Part shown: one piece after another, positions 39,804-47,152 of the stretch
How the letters are laid out: each line of letters begins with the position of its first letter
How positions within the stretch are numbered: the first letter of the stretch is position 1
Assembly (NCBI GenBank): GCA_964057225.1
Contig: OZ059894.1
Coordinates: forward strand, 18,754,476-18,818,475
Source: Auanema rhodensis
Lineage: Eukaryota; Nematoda; Chromadorea; Rhabditida; Rhabditidae
DNA: 64,000 bases
Reading direction: 5' to 3'
Notes under the pieces: generated by a model
The model's input: the letters and a program-made list of their open reading frames with translations, nothing else
Database searches by the model: none
Told to the model about the DNA's origin: nothing
Translations under genes and position numbers: made by a program

Positions 39804-39920
39804 CAGCTGTCAAAAACATACTTTTGGGGGCGTCAGCTGCTAAAAACATACTTTTGGGGCGCGTCAGCTGTCAAAAACATATTTTTGAGCGTCAGCTGTT
39901 AAAATCATATTTTAGGATCA
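39804..39920. repeat. Four-fold CAGCTG repeat in left Polinton terminus
   Basis: CAGCTG occurs at 39804, 39834, 39865 and 39893 (spacing 30, 31 and 28 bp), each followed by T(G/T)(C/T)AAAA-type sequence and ACATA. The mirrored array in the right terminus is at 55217, 55245, 55276 and 55306. CAGCTG is an E-box-type palindrome. The regular, near three-helical-turn spacing suggests protein binding (integrase, terminal protein or a host factor), but that is inference. Confidence 0.75.
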
Positions 39921-40420
39921 TGGTTCATGGATTTTCCTTTTTTAAATATAAAAGTCATGATTTAAAGCATGATTTTTTTTTTTTTTGATTTTTTTTTTAA
40001 ATTTTTTTTTTTTTTAAAATCAAATTTAAATATGCTTTTTCAAATGTATGTATATATTTTCAATTATTTTTAAATATATTAAGTAAAAATAAAAATCTTA
40101 ATTTTAAATATTTAAATTATATTTAAATTTTATATATATATAAATTTTATTTAAACTTTAATTATTTAAATTATATTTAAATTTTATATATATAAATTAT
40201 ATTTAAACTTTAAATTTTATATATAAATTATATTTAAATTTTAAATATATAAATTTGTTTTTAAATTTTATTTATTTCTTTATTATATTTATTAATAATG
40301 TTTGTTTACTTATTTTGTTTATTTTTTATTGTATTGTGTTTGTATTGTTTTTATTTTAAAGATCAATAAAATTTTTGCATGTAGATAATTTTGTTCACCG
40401 TACTTGTTATGGGTAATTCA

Positions 40421-40575
40421 ATGGAACACATATCGAAAGTTAATTCGATACGAACGATATGAAATACCAAAATTTAATGGAACACATATCGAAGGTTAAT
40501 TCGATAAGAACGATATGAAATACCAAAATTTAATGGAACACATATCGAAGGTTAATTCGATAAGAACGACATTAA
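40421..40575. repeat. Three ~56-bp tandem repeats with ATCGA motifs, left terminus
   Basis: Units start ATGGAACACATATCGA at 40421, 40477 and 40533. Each holds two ATCGA/TCGAT motifs (ACATATCGAAGG and AATTCGATA) and, in the first two, AACGATATG. The mirrored array lies at about 54698-54842 in the right terminus. These resemble binding sites of insect TATCGATA-type chromatin factors only loosely; function unknown. Confidence 0.7.
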
Positions 40576-40758
40576 ATTATTAATTTTTGAAATTGCGAAT
40601 TGTTATTAATTATATTTATTCTAACAAGTAAAGGTTTCAAATTATAATAAAAGATTAGTTTTAAACTTTATTTTACTAATATAACAATACAATAACTCTA
40701 TAGAGCACACATTGAAGGTAAATACAATAAGATTAACAAACAGTTGCGCTGACCTCAA

Positions 40759-41392
40759 CGCCACGCATATCGATGGTTAATAAACAGTAATAACTGCACT
40801 GTGGGGGTTTAAATATAGTATAATCATTTTAACATTTCAAAAGTTTTAGTTTCGTAATATAATCATTGGTAAATATTAAAGAATGAAATATTTTTCACAT
40901 ATAAAACGTTGGCAGTCATATGTTTTGTGGTACAATATGGGTGTAAAAGTATACTATGAATAATATATGAGCTATTAAGCAAAGTTTAAAAAGCCTAAAT
41001 GTTTTACAGAGATGGCTGTTGTTTATGGCACAAACGGTAAACAATAATGTTTAAAGAGATGTAAAAACTAATTAATATGCAGATTGTTTACAGGTTCAGA
41101 GTGCGCCAACTGCTGGCAACTGTCGATAAGATGAGTATATCTGCATAAATATGCTGTAAAATCTAATTAATAAGAGAATTTCATCAGCAAACTTGATTGT
41201 AACACAATGGGTTGTACTTTACAAAAATCTTTGTATAAAAGGTTGGCAATTTTGCTACATTTACATTTCAGCTCTGCCAACTATCCGAGGATCCGACGTT
41301 TCACCATCTCCTGCCACTCTTTGCCAATCGCCATAGACTGCTCCTCTCTGCAAGTTTGCCTTATATTTTAGAAAGTTGGATCTTTAGCGGAA
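40759..41392. other. Non-coding region upstream of the left-end gene
   Basis: 634 bp between the terminal repeat and the first start codon on plus. AT-rich, no convincing gene. The TATA box for the gene beginning at 41393 lies at 41234. Confidence 0.6.
41234..41242 (+). promoter_or_regulatory. TATA box of the D-box protein gene
   Basis: TATAAAAGG, about 160 bp upstream of the start codon at 41393. A TTTCAGCT sequence about 35 bp downstream could hold the transcription start. The same site occurs in Polinton B at 61040-61048. Confidence 0.6.
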
Positions 41393-41977
41393 ATGAAGCG
41401 TGCTGTACTTGCTGATGTGACAAATGTGGTGCGCAAATCGCCTGAACCTGAAGTACCACGACCACCCACACCAGCACCAAATTTTACAAGTTTTGGTATG
41501 AACCTTAACTTGTATTTTTTAAATCTTTAATTTAGATTCACCAATAAAGCAGATGGAGATTCTGAGAGAGAGCACTCCACCAAGGAGTGTATTAATGAGA
41601 CCAATTTGTCTCTGCAAAACTTGTAGGGAATCATTGCAGGTTATAGACGAGTATCACTGTTTCAGCCTCTGTATAAAGTGTAGAGGAAGGAATGATGCGT
41701 TGGGTCTTTTGAAGGAATTTCGTCACTATAAGCCCGAAAAGTTCTCTATTAATGTAAGCTTGCATATTTATTTATTTTCAATTTTATCATTTTTTAGATG
41801 CGCTCTTATAACACCATGACGTGCAAGCAATTGTTGAACAATATGGGCTATATTGTTATATATGCAGATGAGGCTACTATAAAGACTTTTGGTTATAAGC
41901 AGAATGTATTCTACTTTAAACTAAGTCCAGAAGCACTCAACCTGAACATGTTTATCCGCTTTGATCCTTCATTTTGA
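41393..41977 (+). CDS. D-box, CDK-site and cysteine-cluster protein (three exons), function unknown
   Basis: Exons 41393-41495, 41536-41753 and 41798-41977. Both introns have GT...AG ends and T-rich acceptors, and together they give an open frame of 166 residues. The start is the first ATG after the TATA box. Residues 3-11 read RAVLADVTN, a strong match to the RxxLxxVxN destruction box of cyclins and securins, recognised by the anaphase-promoting complex. Proline-directed sites follow: KSPEPE, PPTPAP, DSPIK and STPPR; the last two fit the full CDK consensus. Cysteines at 59, 61, 64, 76, 80 and 83 (CKTC...CIKC) could bind zinc. The C-terminal ~80 residues are of no family I recognise. It is not a core Polinton gene. 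A role in host cell-cycle control is inference from short motifs only. Confidence 0.72.
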
Positions 41978-42279
41978 CTACAACAAGCACAAATAGTACA
42001 ATTGGCGTTTTATTCTTGTTTTGTTATGTGGCATTTTTATATTCTCAGCCGTAACATTTTTTTTTTTTCCAGCTCTTGCGAATATCCATCAATGGCTCAT
42101 CAATTGAGGACAAATGATCAACCAACTGGTAAGAATTTGAAAATTTGAATAGTCTACATTTTTTTTTTTTCCAGGTTGAATTGTTGTTGTTTGTATTTTG
42201 CTGGTTTTTTATTGTTACATTATGCGATATATCAAATAAATCATTTATTATAATTACAATTGTTTATAACATTGAAAAA
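41978..42279 (+). other. 3' region of the D-box gene with splice-site-like blocks and polyA signal
   Basis: Contains two strong acceptor-like sites (T run then CCAG, ending at 42072 and 42174) and one donor-like site (CTG|GTAAGAA, GT at 42129-42130). These bound a possible 56-nt exon at 42073-42128. AATAAA at 42235-42240 is a likely polyadenylation signal. These look like untranslated or alternative 3' exons of the gene ending at 41977. No substantial reading frame is present. Confidence 0.45.
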
Positions 42280-43347
42280 TTATACATTTAAATTTTCTGC
42301 ATCTATCCATTCATTAAAGTTGTCGGGATATCCACTCCATTTTACAAAAACTTGACGTTTACCGCTTCGAGTACGCTCTTTTAAAACTTTTTCTATATAG
42401 TACTTGTTGCTTTTATTAGTAGCCAAGACAAGTTCAGGTTCGTAGAATATTCCCTTTATACGTTCACCATTATAATCTACAAGTTTATACACGGTTGGGT
42501 TTCCTGTTACAACCTCATCAATTGTGAATAGCTCCATTGTATATCCAGACTCGTAGCTTTTTTCAAAAGTACGCCTATTTTTGCTTATGCGAACAGTATC
42601 ACCAATTTTAAAGCGGCTTTTAACAGCTGGTGCATATTCTTCAATGAATATATTTGCTTTAACATCAATGGGCCGCATTTTTATAGAGCGGTTATAAGAT
42701 TTGTTTATTCCTTCAACCAAATCATCTAGGATATCAATCCAACGATGATTATTCTTGTAATAGAGATATTTCATCATGCGTGTTTTTAAAGTTCTATTTG
42801 CTCGCTCCACCATTGCAGCCTTTTGTGGTGAACTTGTAGATCCGTGCAGTATGGCAAACTTTTTGAATAGTTTTTCACAATGACTATTATAAAACTCTGT
42901 GCCATTATCAGTAATCAACTGAATTGGTATAAAATTCTTGAATAAACTTTCAAATGCACTAGCAACCTCTATACCACCTTTAGTTTTCAAAGGCCTAACA
43001 TATAACATGCGTGTATAAACATCAATCATGGTCAACATGTAAGCATAGCCGTCGTTTAATTTTTTATATTTTTGCATATCAACCAAATCTGCTTGCACTG
43101 TTAGAAATCGACCACATCCTCTAGTCTTTCTAGTCTGCATACGCATTCTGGTTGGTTTATGCCGTGTAAAAGTTTCAGAATCTTGCAAAAAATCATCAAC
43201 TTGTACCTTTGAAATGCCATGTTTTCGTGCTTGCGATAATAAATTCTTGGCTGATGTAAATGAAGTTGGGTGTTTTATATCGTAATAAATGCTCGCCAAA
43301 ATATCATTTCCATAATCTAATGTAGAATCTTTTACGACCTTGGCCAT
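42280..43347 (-). CDS. INT: Polinton integrase (retrovirus-like) with C-terminal chromodomain
   Basis: Joins the element's ends to host DNA, making the 6-bp duplication. The start chosen is the ATG at 43347 (355 residues). An upstream in-frame extension to 43398 exists, but it lies inside the preceding gene. The rve-type catalytic core has D87 (QADLVD), D147 (TDNGTEF) and E181 (MVERANRTLK). An SH3-like stretch follows (RFKIGDTVRIS), then a chromodomain at about 316-352 (YYIEKVL...FVKWSGYPDNFNEW). Chromodomains on integrases are known to bias insertion toward methylated-histone heterochromatin, which fits the satellite location. It overlaps the upstream gene by 44 nt in another frame. All key residues are present, so it is probably functional. 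Confidence 0.93.
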   Translation of the reverse strand: MAKVVKDSTLDYGNDILASIYYDIKHPTSFTSAKNLLSQARKHGISKVQVDDFLQDSETFTRHKPTRMRMQTRKTRGCGRFLTVQADLVDMQKYKKLNDGYAYMLTMIDVYTRMLYVRPLKTKGGIEVASAFESLFKNFIPIQLITDNGTEFYNSHCEKLFKKFAILHGSTSSPQKAAMVERANRTLKTRMMKYLYYKNNHRWIDILDDLVEGINKSYNRSIKMRPIDVKANIFIEEYAPAVKSRFKIGDTVRISKNRRTFEKSYESGYTMELFTIDEVVTGNPTVYKLVDYNGERIKGIFYEPELVLATNKSNKYYIEKVLKERTRSGKRQVFVKWSGYPDNFNEWIDAENLNV

Positions 43348-44020
43348 TCTGTGAGTCTCCTTCTTGTGGTGTGTAATATGATTCGGCGGCAGTATCAAAA
43401 GTCTTTGACCTTTTACTTTTGAGTGTACGAACCGGTGATGGTGAATATCGAATAACAGCTTTACGATGACGAGGCGTTCTAGGTAATATAGTAGAGTCCA
43501 AGTCTGTAACAGCCGGTTCAGCTCTATTTACAACGTCAACTGAATCATTGTCAGCCGACTCTCTTCTAGTTTGTTTCTTGTTAGAACTAGGTACGCCTTT
43601 ACTGGCTAAAAACTTTGACAAGACTGAAAATCCATTGGGCTCCGTTTTTGTTTTATCCAGTACAAAATCTAAAATTTTTGTAATATTCGTGTTTGGTACA
43701 GCCTCATTATTAATCACAAGTTGATTACTCTTGTTTGTGCGCACCTCTGGAAATTTCTCCCACAAATTGTTATACTTTCTTGGCAACTTGTATTCTGGCA
43801 ATAGAGGTGGATCAGCATTTTCCACTTGTACTGATATGGGCGCATCTATACTTTCTCTATAGTTTTTGAGACGAGCAATCAAGTCTTCGTATAGTTCAGC
43901 CTTTTTATAGTCGGGTATAGCTTTATTTTCTCGTAAAAGCTTGAGCTCTGCATCAAACTTGTCTATATTAATTGTTTTCTCGTCGACAGGAATTAGTCGA
44001 TATTTATGGTTAAGCTTCAT
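43304..44020 (-). CDS. Conserved Polinton protein of unknown function
   Basis: 238 residues, starting at the ATG whose ATGA overlaps the stop of the 102-residue gene upstream. The N-terminal ~60 residues are charged and probably helical, possibly coiled coil (INIDKFDAEL, AELYEDLIARLKNY). A middle region (NLWEKFPEV ... NITKILDFVLDK ... GFSVLSKFLAS) resembles a protein seen next to the integrase in many insect Mavericks; that resemblance is from memory, not a search. The C-terminal third is basic and rich in S/T-P and arginine (PRTPRHRK, YSPSPVR), suggesting phosphorylation or DNA contact. Its end overlaps the integrase start by 44 nt. The role is unknown; a virion core or packaging partner is possible. 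Confidence 0.75.
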   Translation of the reverse strand: MKLNHKYRLIPVDEKTINIDKFDAELKLLRENKAIPDYKKAELYEDLIARLKNYRESIDAPISVQVENADPPLLPEYKLPRKYNNLWEKFPEVRTNKSNQLVINNEAVPNTNITKILDFVLDKTKTEPNGFSVLSKFLASKGVPSSNKKQTRRESADNDSVDVVNRAEPAVTDLDSTILPRTPRHRKAVIRYSPSPVRTLKSKRSKTFDTAAESYYTPQEGDSQNGQGRKRFYIRLWK

Positions 44021-44325
44021 GATTTAAAACCAAAATAGGCAATACCACATGTAACTATTGTTTTCAATTGTTTGTGTGAAAGCGTTGCCAATAATGATTT
44101 AGCCTTTTCCGGTGTGCGTATCAAAGCTATTTGACGTAATAATGAAGATATGGGCAAGAGGGTTTTATATTCCTTGTTAGTTAAAAGAAAATTATTATTT
44201 TTCACAATATTAAATACAATTTCAACAATAATTTCAATTTGTGCAAAAGAAAATGAGGAAACAGAACAAGGAGTTTTGGCGCAAGAAGACAAAAAGTTGA
44301 AATTTGACAAAATACGACCACTCAT
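44017..44325 (-). CDS. Small conserved Polinton protein, function unknown
   Basis: 102 residues, ATG start at 44325, ending in an ATGA overlap with the next gene on the same strand. Mostly helical with many leucines and lysines. Motifs such as LLRQIALIRTPEKAKSLLATL resemble the small helical proteins encoded between the ATPase and integrase in insect Mavericks (memory only). It lies 12 nt downstream of the ATPase stop codon, in a tight minus-strand run of ATPase, this gene, the 238-residue gene and the integrase. No catalytic motif. A plus-strand frame over 44150-44341 is probably its shadow. Confidence 0.65.
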   Translation of the reverse strand: MSGRILSNFNFLSSCAKTPCSVSSFSFAQIEIIVEIVFNIVKNNNFLLTNKEYKTLLPISSLLRQIALIRTPEKAKSLLATLSHKQLKTIVTCGIAYFGFKS

Positions 44326-44337
44326 TGAACAAGCACT

Positions 44338-44985
44338 TTAAACACTAAACACATTTCTGGCAACATAAACAATAGGGTTCTCCGCTGTTATATCAGATAG
44401 TATACGCTGCTTCTCACTTGTTAAAGGATGATTGTCAATCAGTAAATGACTATAGGGAGTAGACATTGCATCATCATACGCCTCTAGAGCATTTTTGAAA
44501 CGTGGCCCAAATAATTGCTGCAGACAATTACGTATTTGTAATATATCTGAATGACTTTTCATCAGTATTATATATGTACTATTGATTCGACTGGTCCTGT
44601 CCAGTTGAAATGCCGCTTGCACAAGATTAAACACTGCCAAATTCCAGTGATGAGCCCATACTGTAAAAATGTTGTTGAGTAATTCCTTTGCTGCTTTATT
44701 CGATGAAAAAAAGTTCATCAAATCATCCAGCACTAGTATAGTATTTACTCCCTTTTGTTCTTTTATCAAATCAGGATCAGGAGGCCCTTGAATAATTATT
44801 AAACGCTCATCATTTATTGGTACACCTGACGATGACCCACATTGACTAAACCAGAATATTCTATCAATGGGGACGTTGAAAAACTTTTCAGTATTTTCAC
44901 ATATGTGCTTTATGAGGGTTGTTTTACCGCATTGGGTAGCACCTATTACAGTTGTCTGACTGGGTAGTTTGAAGCTGAAAACCAT
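44338..44985 (-). CDS. ATP: Genome-packaging ATPase (FtsK/HerA, A32-like)
   Basis: Expected to power DNA entry into the capsid. 215 residues from the ATG at 44985; a longer frame to 45018 would start only at TTG. Walker A is GATQCGKTT near residues 15-23 and Walker B is TILVLDDLMN. The downstream NLAVFNLVQA region fits the sensor motif of this family. The length is usual for Polinton and adintovirus ATPases. It is first in a minus-strand gene run and divergent from the penton-like gene at 45065, with 79 bp between them for both promoters. No damage seen. Confidence 0.9.
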   Translation of the reverse strand: MVFSFKLPSQTTVIGATQCGKTTLIKHICENTEKFFNVPIDRIFWFSQCGSSSGVPINDERLIIIQGPPDPDLIKEQKGVNTILVLDDLMNFFSSNKAAKELLNNIFTVWAHHWNLAVFNLVQAAFQLDRTSRINSTYIILMKSHSDILQIRNCLQQLFGPRFKNALEAYDDAMSTPYSHLLIDNHPLTSEKQRILSDITAENPIVYVARNVFSV

Positions 44986-45064
44986 AATCAACCACTCGTA
45001 AATGTACCTAAAATGCAAATGATTTCATTTGCAATAGTGTACACGTATCAAGTGGTGGTTTGTC

Positions 45065-45922
45065 ATGGATGATTTTTACATTACTCTTCCATCATCAGTT
45101 GACTCTGAAAAAAGTAATACATCATCAGTGTTTCTTACCAGATTACCTGAAACACTAAGGCTACGCAATAATAGATATTGCATTGGGCTGACAGACATCA
45201 TTTTTCCTTGTTCTATATTAAATGTTCAAAAAGATTTATCTTATACACTACGTTTTTCCAATAGAAAATTTATTCTACACTTGCCTAAAGGCAACTATGC
45301 AAATGGTGATGAAATAATACGCGGAATCAATGCTGGAAGAGAATCATTTATCGCCAACAATACAAAGCCTCTTGGAGCTGAGGAAGAAGCACGTATAAAA
45401 AGTTTAATAGATAAAGATGAAGATGTAAAAAAGTGGTATAATAATCGACAGGCTGAGGCTAAGCTAGTGGAGGAAATGCTCGCAGATGCCACATTTCAGT
45501 TTAACAAAACATTGCAGCGCATAGAGTTTGTAACAAGCAAGCGACTATTAATGAATGCAACGCTTGGTGATGATTTTGCATATTTTCTTGGTTTTGAAAA
45601 TAAAAACATCAACGATACAATAATAGCCAGGCGTCCCATTGATTTTTCAAATAACATTAATACAATGTATATATATTGTGATATTGTAGAATATTCCATT
45701 CTTGGTAATGTGAAAGCTAATTTACTTGCATGTTTGCCTGTACCACCTCCTACTGAATTTGGTAAAATGATTGCCAAAACATTTAATCCTATTCGTTATG
45801 TACCAATCACTAGACAAACACTCGATACCATACGTATTGAAATTTTAGATGAATTTGGTCGTCCTATGCAATTTAATTATGGTTCTACAGTTGTTACATT
45901 GCATGTTAAAAATATGAAATAA
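45065..45922 (+). CDS. Candidate minor capsid (penton-like) protein
   Basis: 285 residues starting MDDFYITLPSS. The FYITLPS opening, followed by FLTRLPETLRL and an ALTDIIFP-like stretch (CIGLTDIIFP), recalls the Polinton/adintovirus protein assigned as the single-jelly-roll penton. This assignment is from memory of the family and not a structure comparison. A charged insert (residues ~105-140, rich in E and K) follows the first strands. It stands alone on plus between two minus-strand gene groups. Its stop codon lies inside AATAAA (45918-45923), so the coding region ends in its polyadenylation signal. Intact. Confidence 0.72.
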   Translation: MDDFYITLPSSVDSEKSNTSSVFLTRLPETLRLRNNRYCIGLTDIIFPCSILNVQKDLSYTLRFSNRKFILHLPKGNYANGDEIIRGINAGRESFIANNTKPLGAEEEARIKSLIDKDEDVKKWYNNRQAEAKLVEEMLADATFQFNKTLQRIEFVTSKRLLMNATLGDDFAYFLGFENKNINDTIIARRPIDFSNNINTMYIYCDIVEYSILGNVKANLLACLPVPPPTEFGKMIAKTFNPIRYVPITRQTLDTIRIEILDEFGRPMQFNYGSTVVTLHVKNMK

Positions 45923-45923
45923 A
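45918..45923 (+). terminator. Polyadenylation signal overlapping the penton-gene stop codon
   Basis: AATAAA contains the TAA stop at 45920-45922. The convergent zinc-finger gene ends at 45928, so the two 3' ends are only 5 bp apart and their transcripts probably overlap. Confidence 0.6.
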
Positions 45924-45927
45924 CGTT

Positions 45928-46392
45928 TTATTCAACAGTTATACAATACCACATTTTTATTTTCGAAGGTTTAAAAGATAGTTTAGGGCAGTTTTGTTTG
46001 TCGCTCGGCTCGTGTTGTGAATGTTCTCCGTCACTATTGCTGCGGCATCTTTTTGATTGGGTTGAATGTACAAACTCCTCAGCTTTTTCAAAGGGTTTGC
46101 TGGTATCATTTCCATCACCATCTTCACCATTCGTTCCATTATTATTATGAATACGCCGAATATGACGCTCACAATTGAATCTTGTTCCAAAAGTTTCACT
46201 ACAATGAGGGCACAAACGTCTACGAACACCATCCAAATGTCCATATTTTTGAATAAAGTCAGCATTGCTGATATAATTGTTACATATGGGTTGAATCCCT
46301 GCATGCCTTTTCAAAACGTGATCACTAAAATGCTTGGTTGAAGAAAATATTTCCTTGCATGTACCACAATATTTGTTACATAAAAGTTCCAT
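45928..46392 (-). CDS. C2H2 zinc-finger protein of the Polinton
   Basis: 154 residues from the ATG at 46392; the frame upstream of it has only a TTG. Two C2H2 fingers are visible: CGTCKEIF...HFSDHVLKRH and CPHCSETF...CERHIRRIH. A low-complexity acidic/asparagine stretch (NNNGTNGEDGDGND) and a basic tail follow. A TATA box lies only about 40 bp upstream of the ATG, inside the end of the neighbouring small membrane-protein gene. Probably binds DNA: a transcription regulator of the element or a virion DNA protein; which is not known. No core Polinton gene corresponds to it that I can name. Confidence 0.75.
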   Translation of the reverse strand: MELLCNKYCGTCKEIFSSTKHFSDHVLKRHAGIQPICNNYISNADFIQKYGHLDGVRRRLCPHCSETFGTRFNCERHIRRIHNNNGTNGEDGDGNDTSKPFEKAEEFVHSTQSKRCRSNSDGEHSQHEPSDKQNCPKLSFKPSKIKMWYCITVE

Positions 46393-46430
46393 TAGAGGAA
46401 AATGAAAAACGACCACACGCAATCAACCCA

Positions 46431-46439
46431 CTTTTATAT
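46431..46439 (-). promoter_or_regulatory. TATA box of the zinc-finger gene
   Basis: Reads TATAAAAG on the minus strand, about 40 nt before the ATG at 46392. It overlaps the last codons of the gene at 46434-46604, so promoter and coding sequence share these bases. Confidence 0.55.
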
Positions 46440-46604
46440 AATGAGCAATAATATGACTAGTGTTGTACAAAAGCCCAATCCCAATGCTATACCTTTAATA
46501 AATGGCACTGAAATACATTTCAACATTCTCCTGTATAAAGGCGCTGGTTTAGATTGCTCCAACGTGTATTTGACACATAATTCACAGTGACAAGGAATAT
46601 TCAT
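46434..46604 (-). CDS. Small tail-anchored membrane protein
   Basis: 56 residues from the ATG at 46604; a longer frame to 46640 starts only at TTG. The N-terminus has CHCELC. A basic middle (LYRRMLK) is followed by about 20 hydrophobic residues at the very C-terminus (GIALGLGFCTTLVILLLII), typical of a tail anchor. It sits on minus between the protease (stop at 46646) and the zinc-finger gene, in line with both. I know no named homologue. Membrane penetration or egress is possible. A plus-strand frame over 46402-46590 covers the same bases but shows no feature of its own. Confidence 0.55.
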   Translation of the reverse strand: MNIPCHCELCVKYTLEQSKPAPLYRRMLKCISVPFIKGIALGLGFCTTLVILLLII

Positions 46605-46645
46605 AACTGACCACGTAATGTAGCAGGTTATTAATGACAAATTTC

Positions 46646-47101
46646 TTATATAGTAGCCAATTTATAGTCGAATACTTTATGCATAAACGCTTTAATAAAG
46701 ACATCATCATTTTTCAATAGTTTAAAAAATGAACAAATGCTTTCAAATGAATTACCAGCCGACAACATTAGTATTACAAATACCACATAGCCACCACAAG
46801 TGTATTCAATTAAACGTTGTGGTTTGCAAGTATTAATTTTTACCTTTTTATATTTGGCCAGATAATTTTGAATGTACTTGTTCATTTTATATCCCAAGCT
46901 ACAGAAAAAATAGGCTTGCTTGTTACGGACAAAGATGACCTGCCAATGTGTGCCTGGTTTATCATGTGTGTCAGTATTTACGACAAGTGCAAAGTTTTTA
47001 CGACGCGTTTTGGGTAGAGTATCAGCGCTATATACACCGAGGAATAGTTTCCGAGTGCTGGGGACAGATTGCAATAGTGATACTATTTCAGACGAATACA
47101 T
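46646..47101 (-). CDS. PRO: Adenain-like cysteine protease
   Basis: Expected to mature capsid and core proteins. 151 residues from the ATG at 47101; an extension to 47188 would start at TTG and overlap the divergent gene. The catalytic histidine is in GTHW. Glutamine and cysteine are in PQRLIEYTCGGY, seven residues apart as in adenovirus protease. The position usually holding the acidic residue (FDS-type motif after the histidine) reads FFCSLG here, so the acid seems replaced by cysteine (codon 46901-46903). The rest of the fold looks full length. Divergent from the pX-like gene, with 51 bp between starts. Confidence 0.85.
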   Translation of the reverse strand: MYSSEIVSLLQSVPSTRKLFLGVYSADTLPKTRRKNFALVVNTDTHDKPGTHWQVIFVRNKQAYFFCSLGYKMNKYIQNYLAKYKKVKINTCKPQRLIEYTCGGYVVFVILMLSAGNSFESICSFFKLLKNDDVFIKAFMHKVFDYKLATI

Positions 47102-47152
47102 TTTAGTAGAATGATCTAGTGTAACTTTTGTATTGCGCGCGTGCGGTTCGAT

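Larger units (their letters stand above)
39764..40758 (+). repeat. Polinton A left terminal inverted repeat (~995 bp)
   Basis: Matches the reverse complement of 54504-55351. The match ends at GCGCTGACCTCAA. In order it holds the terminus, four CAGCTG sites, long T runs, a very AT-rich stretch (about 40020-40270) and three ~56-bp repeats near 40421-40570. The left copy is about 147 bp longer than the right because of extra AT-rich units (TATATTTAAA-like) near 40090-40240. No gene seen in it. Confidence 0.9.

Noticed and set aside
44150-44341. 63-residue plus-strand frame in the ATPase/integrase gene run
   Set aside because: Antisense to the conserved 102-residue minus-strand gene, with no motif or promoter of its own.
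45957-46304. 115-residue minus-strand frame inside the zinc-finger gene
   Set aside because: Different frame of the same strand; the C2H2 motifs are in the other frame, which also has the TATA box and ATG.
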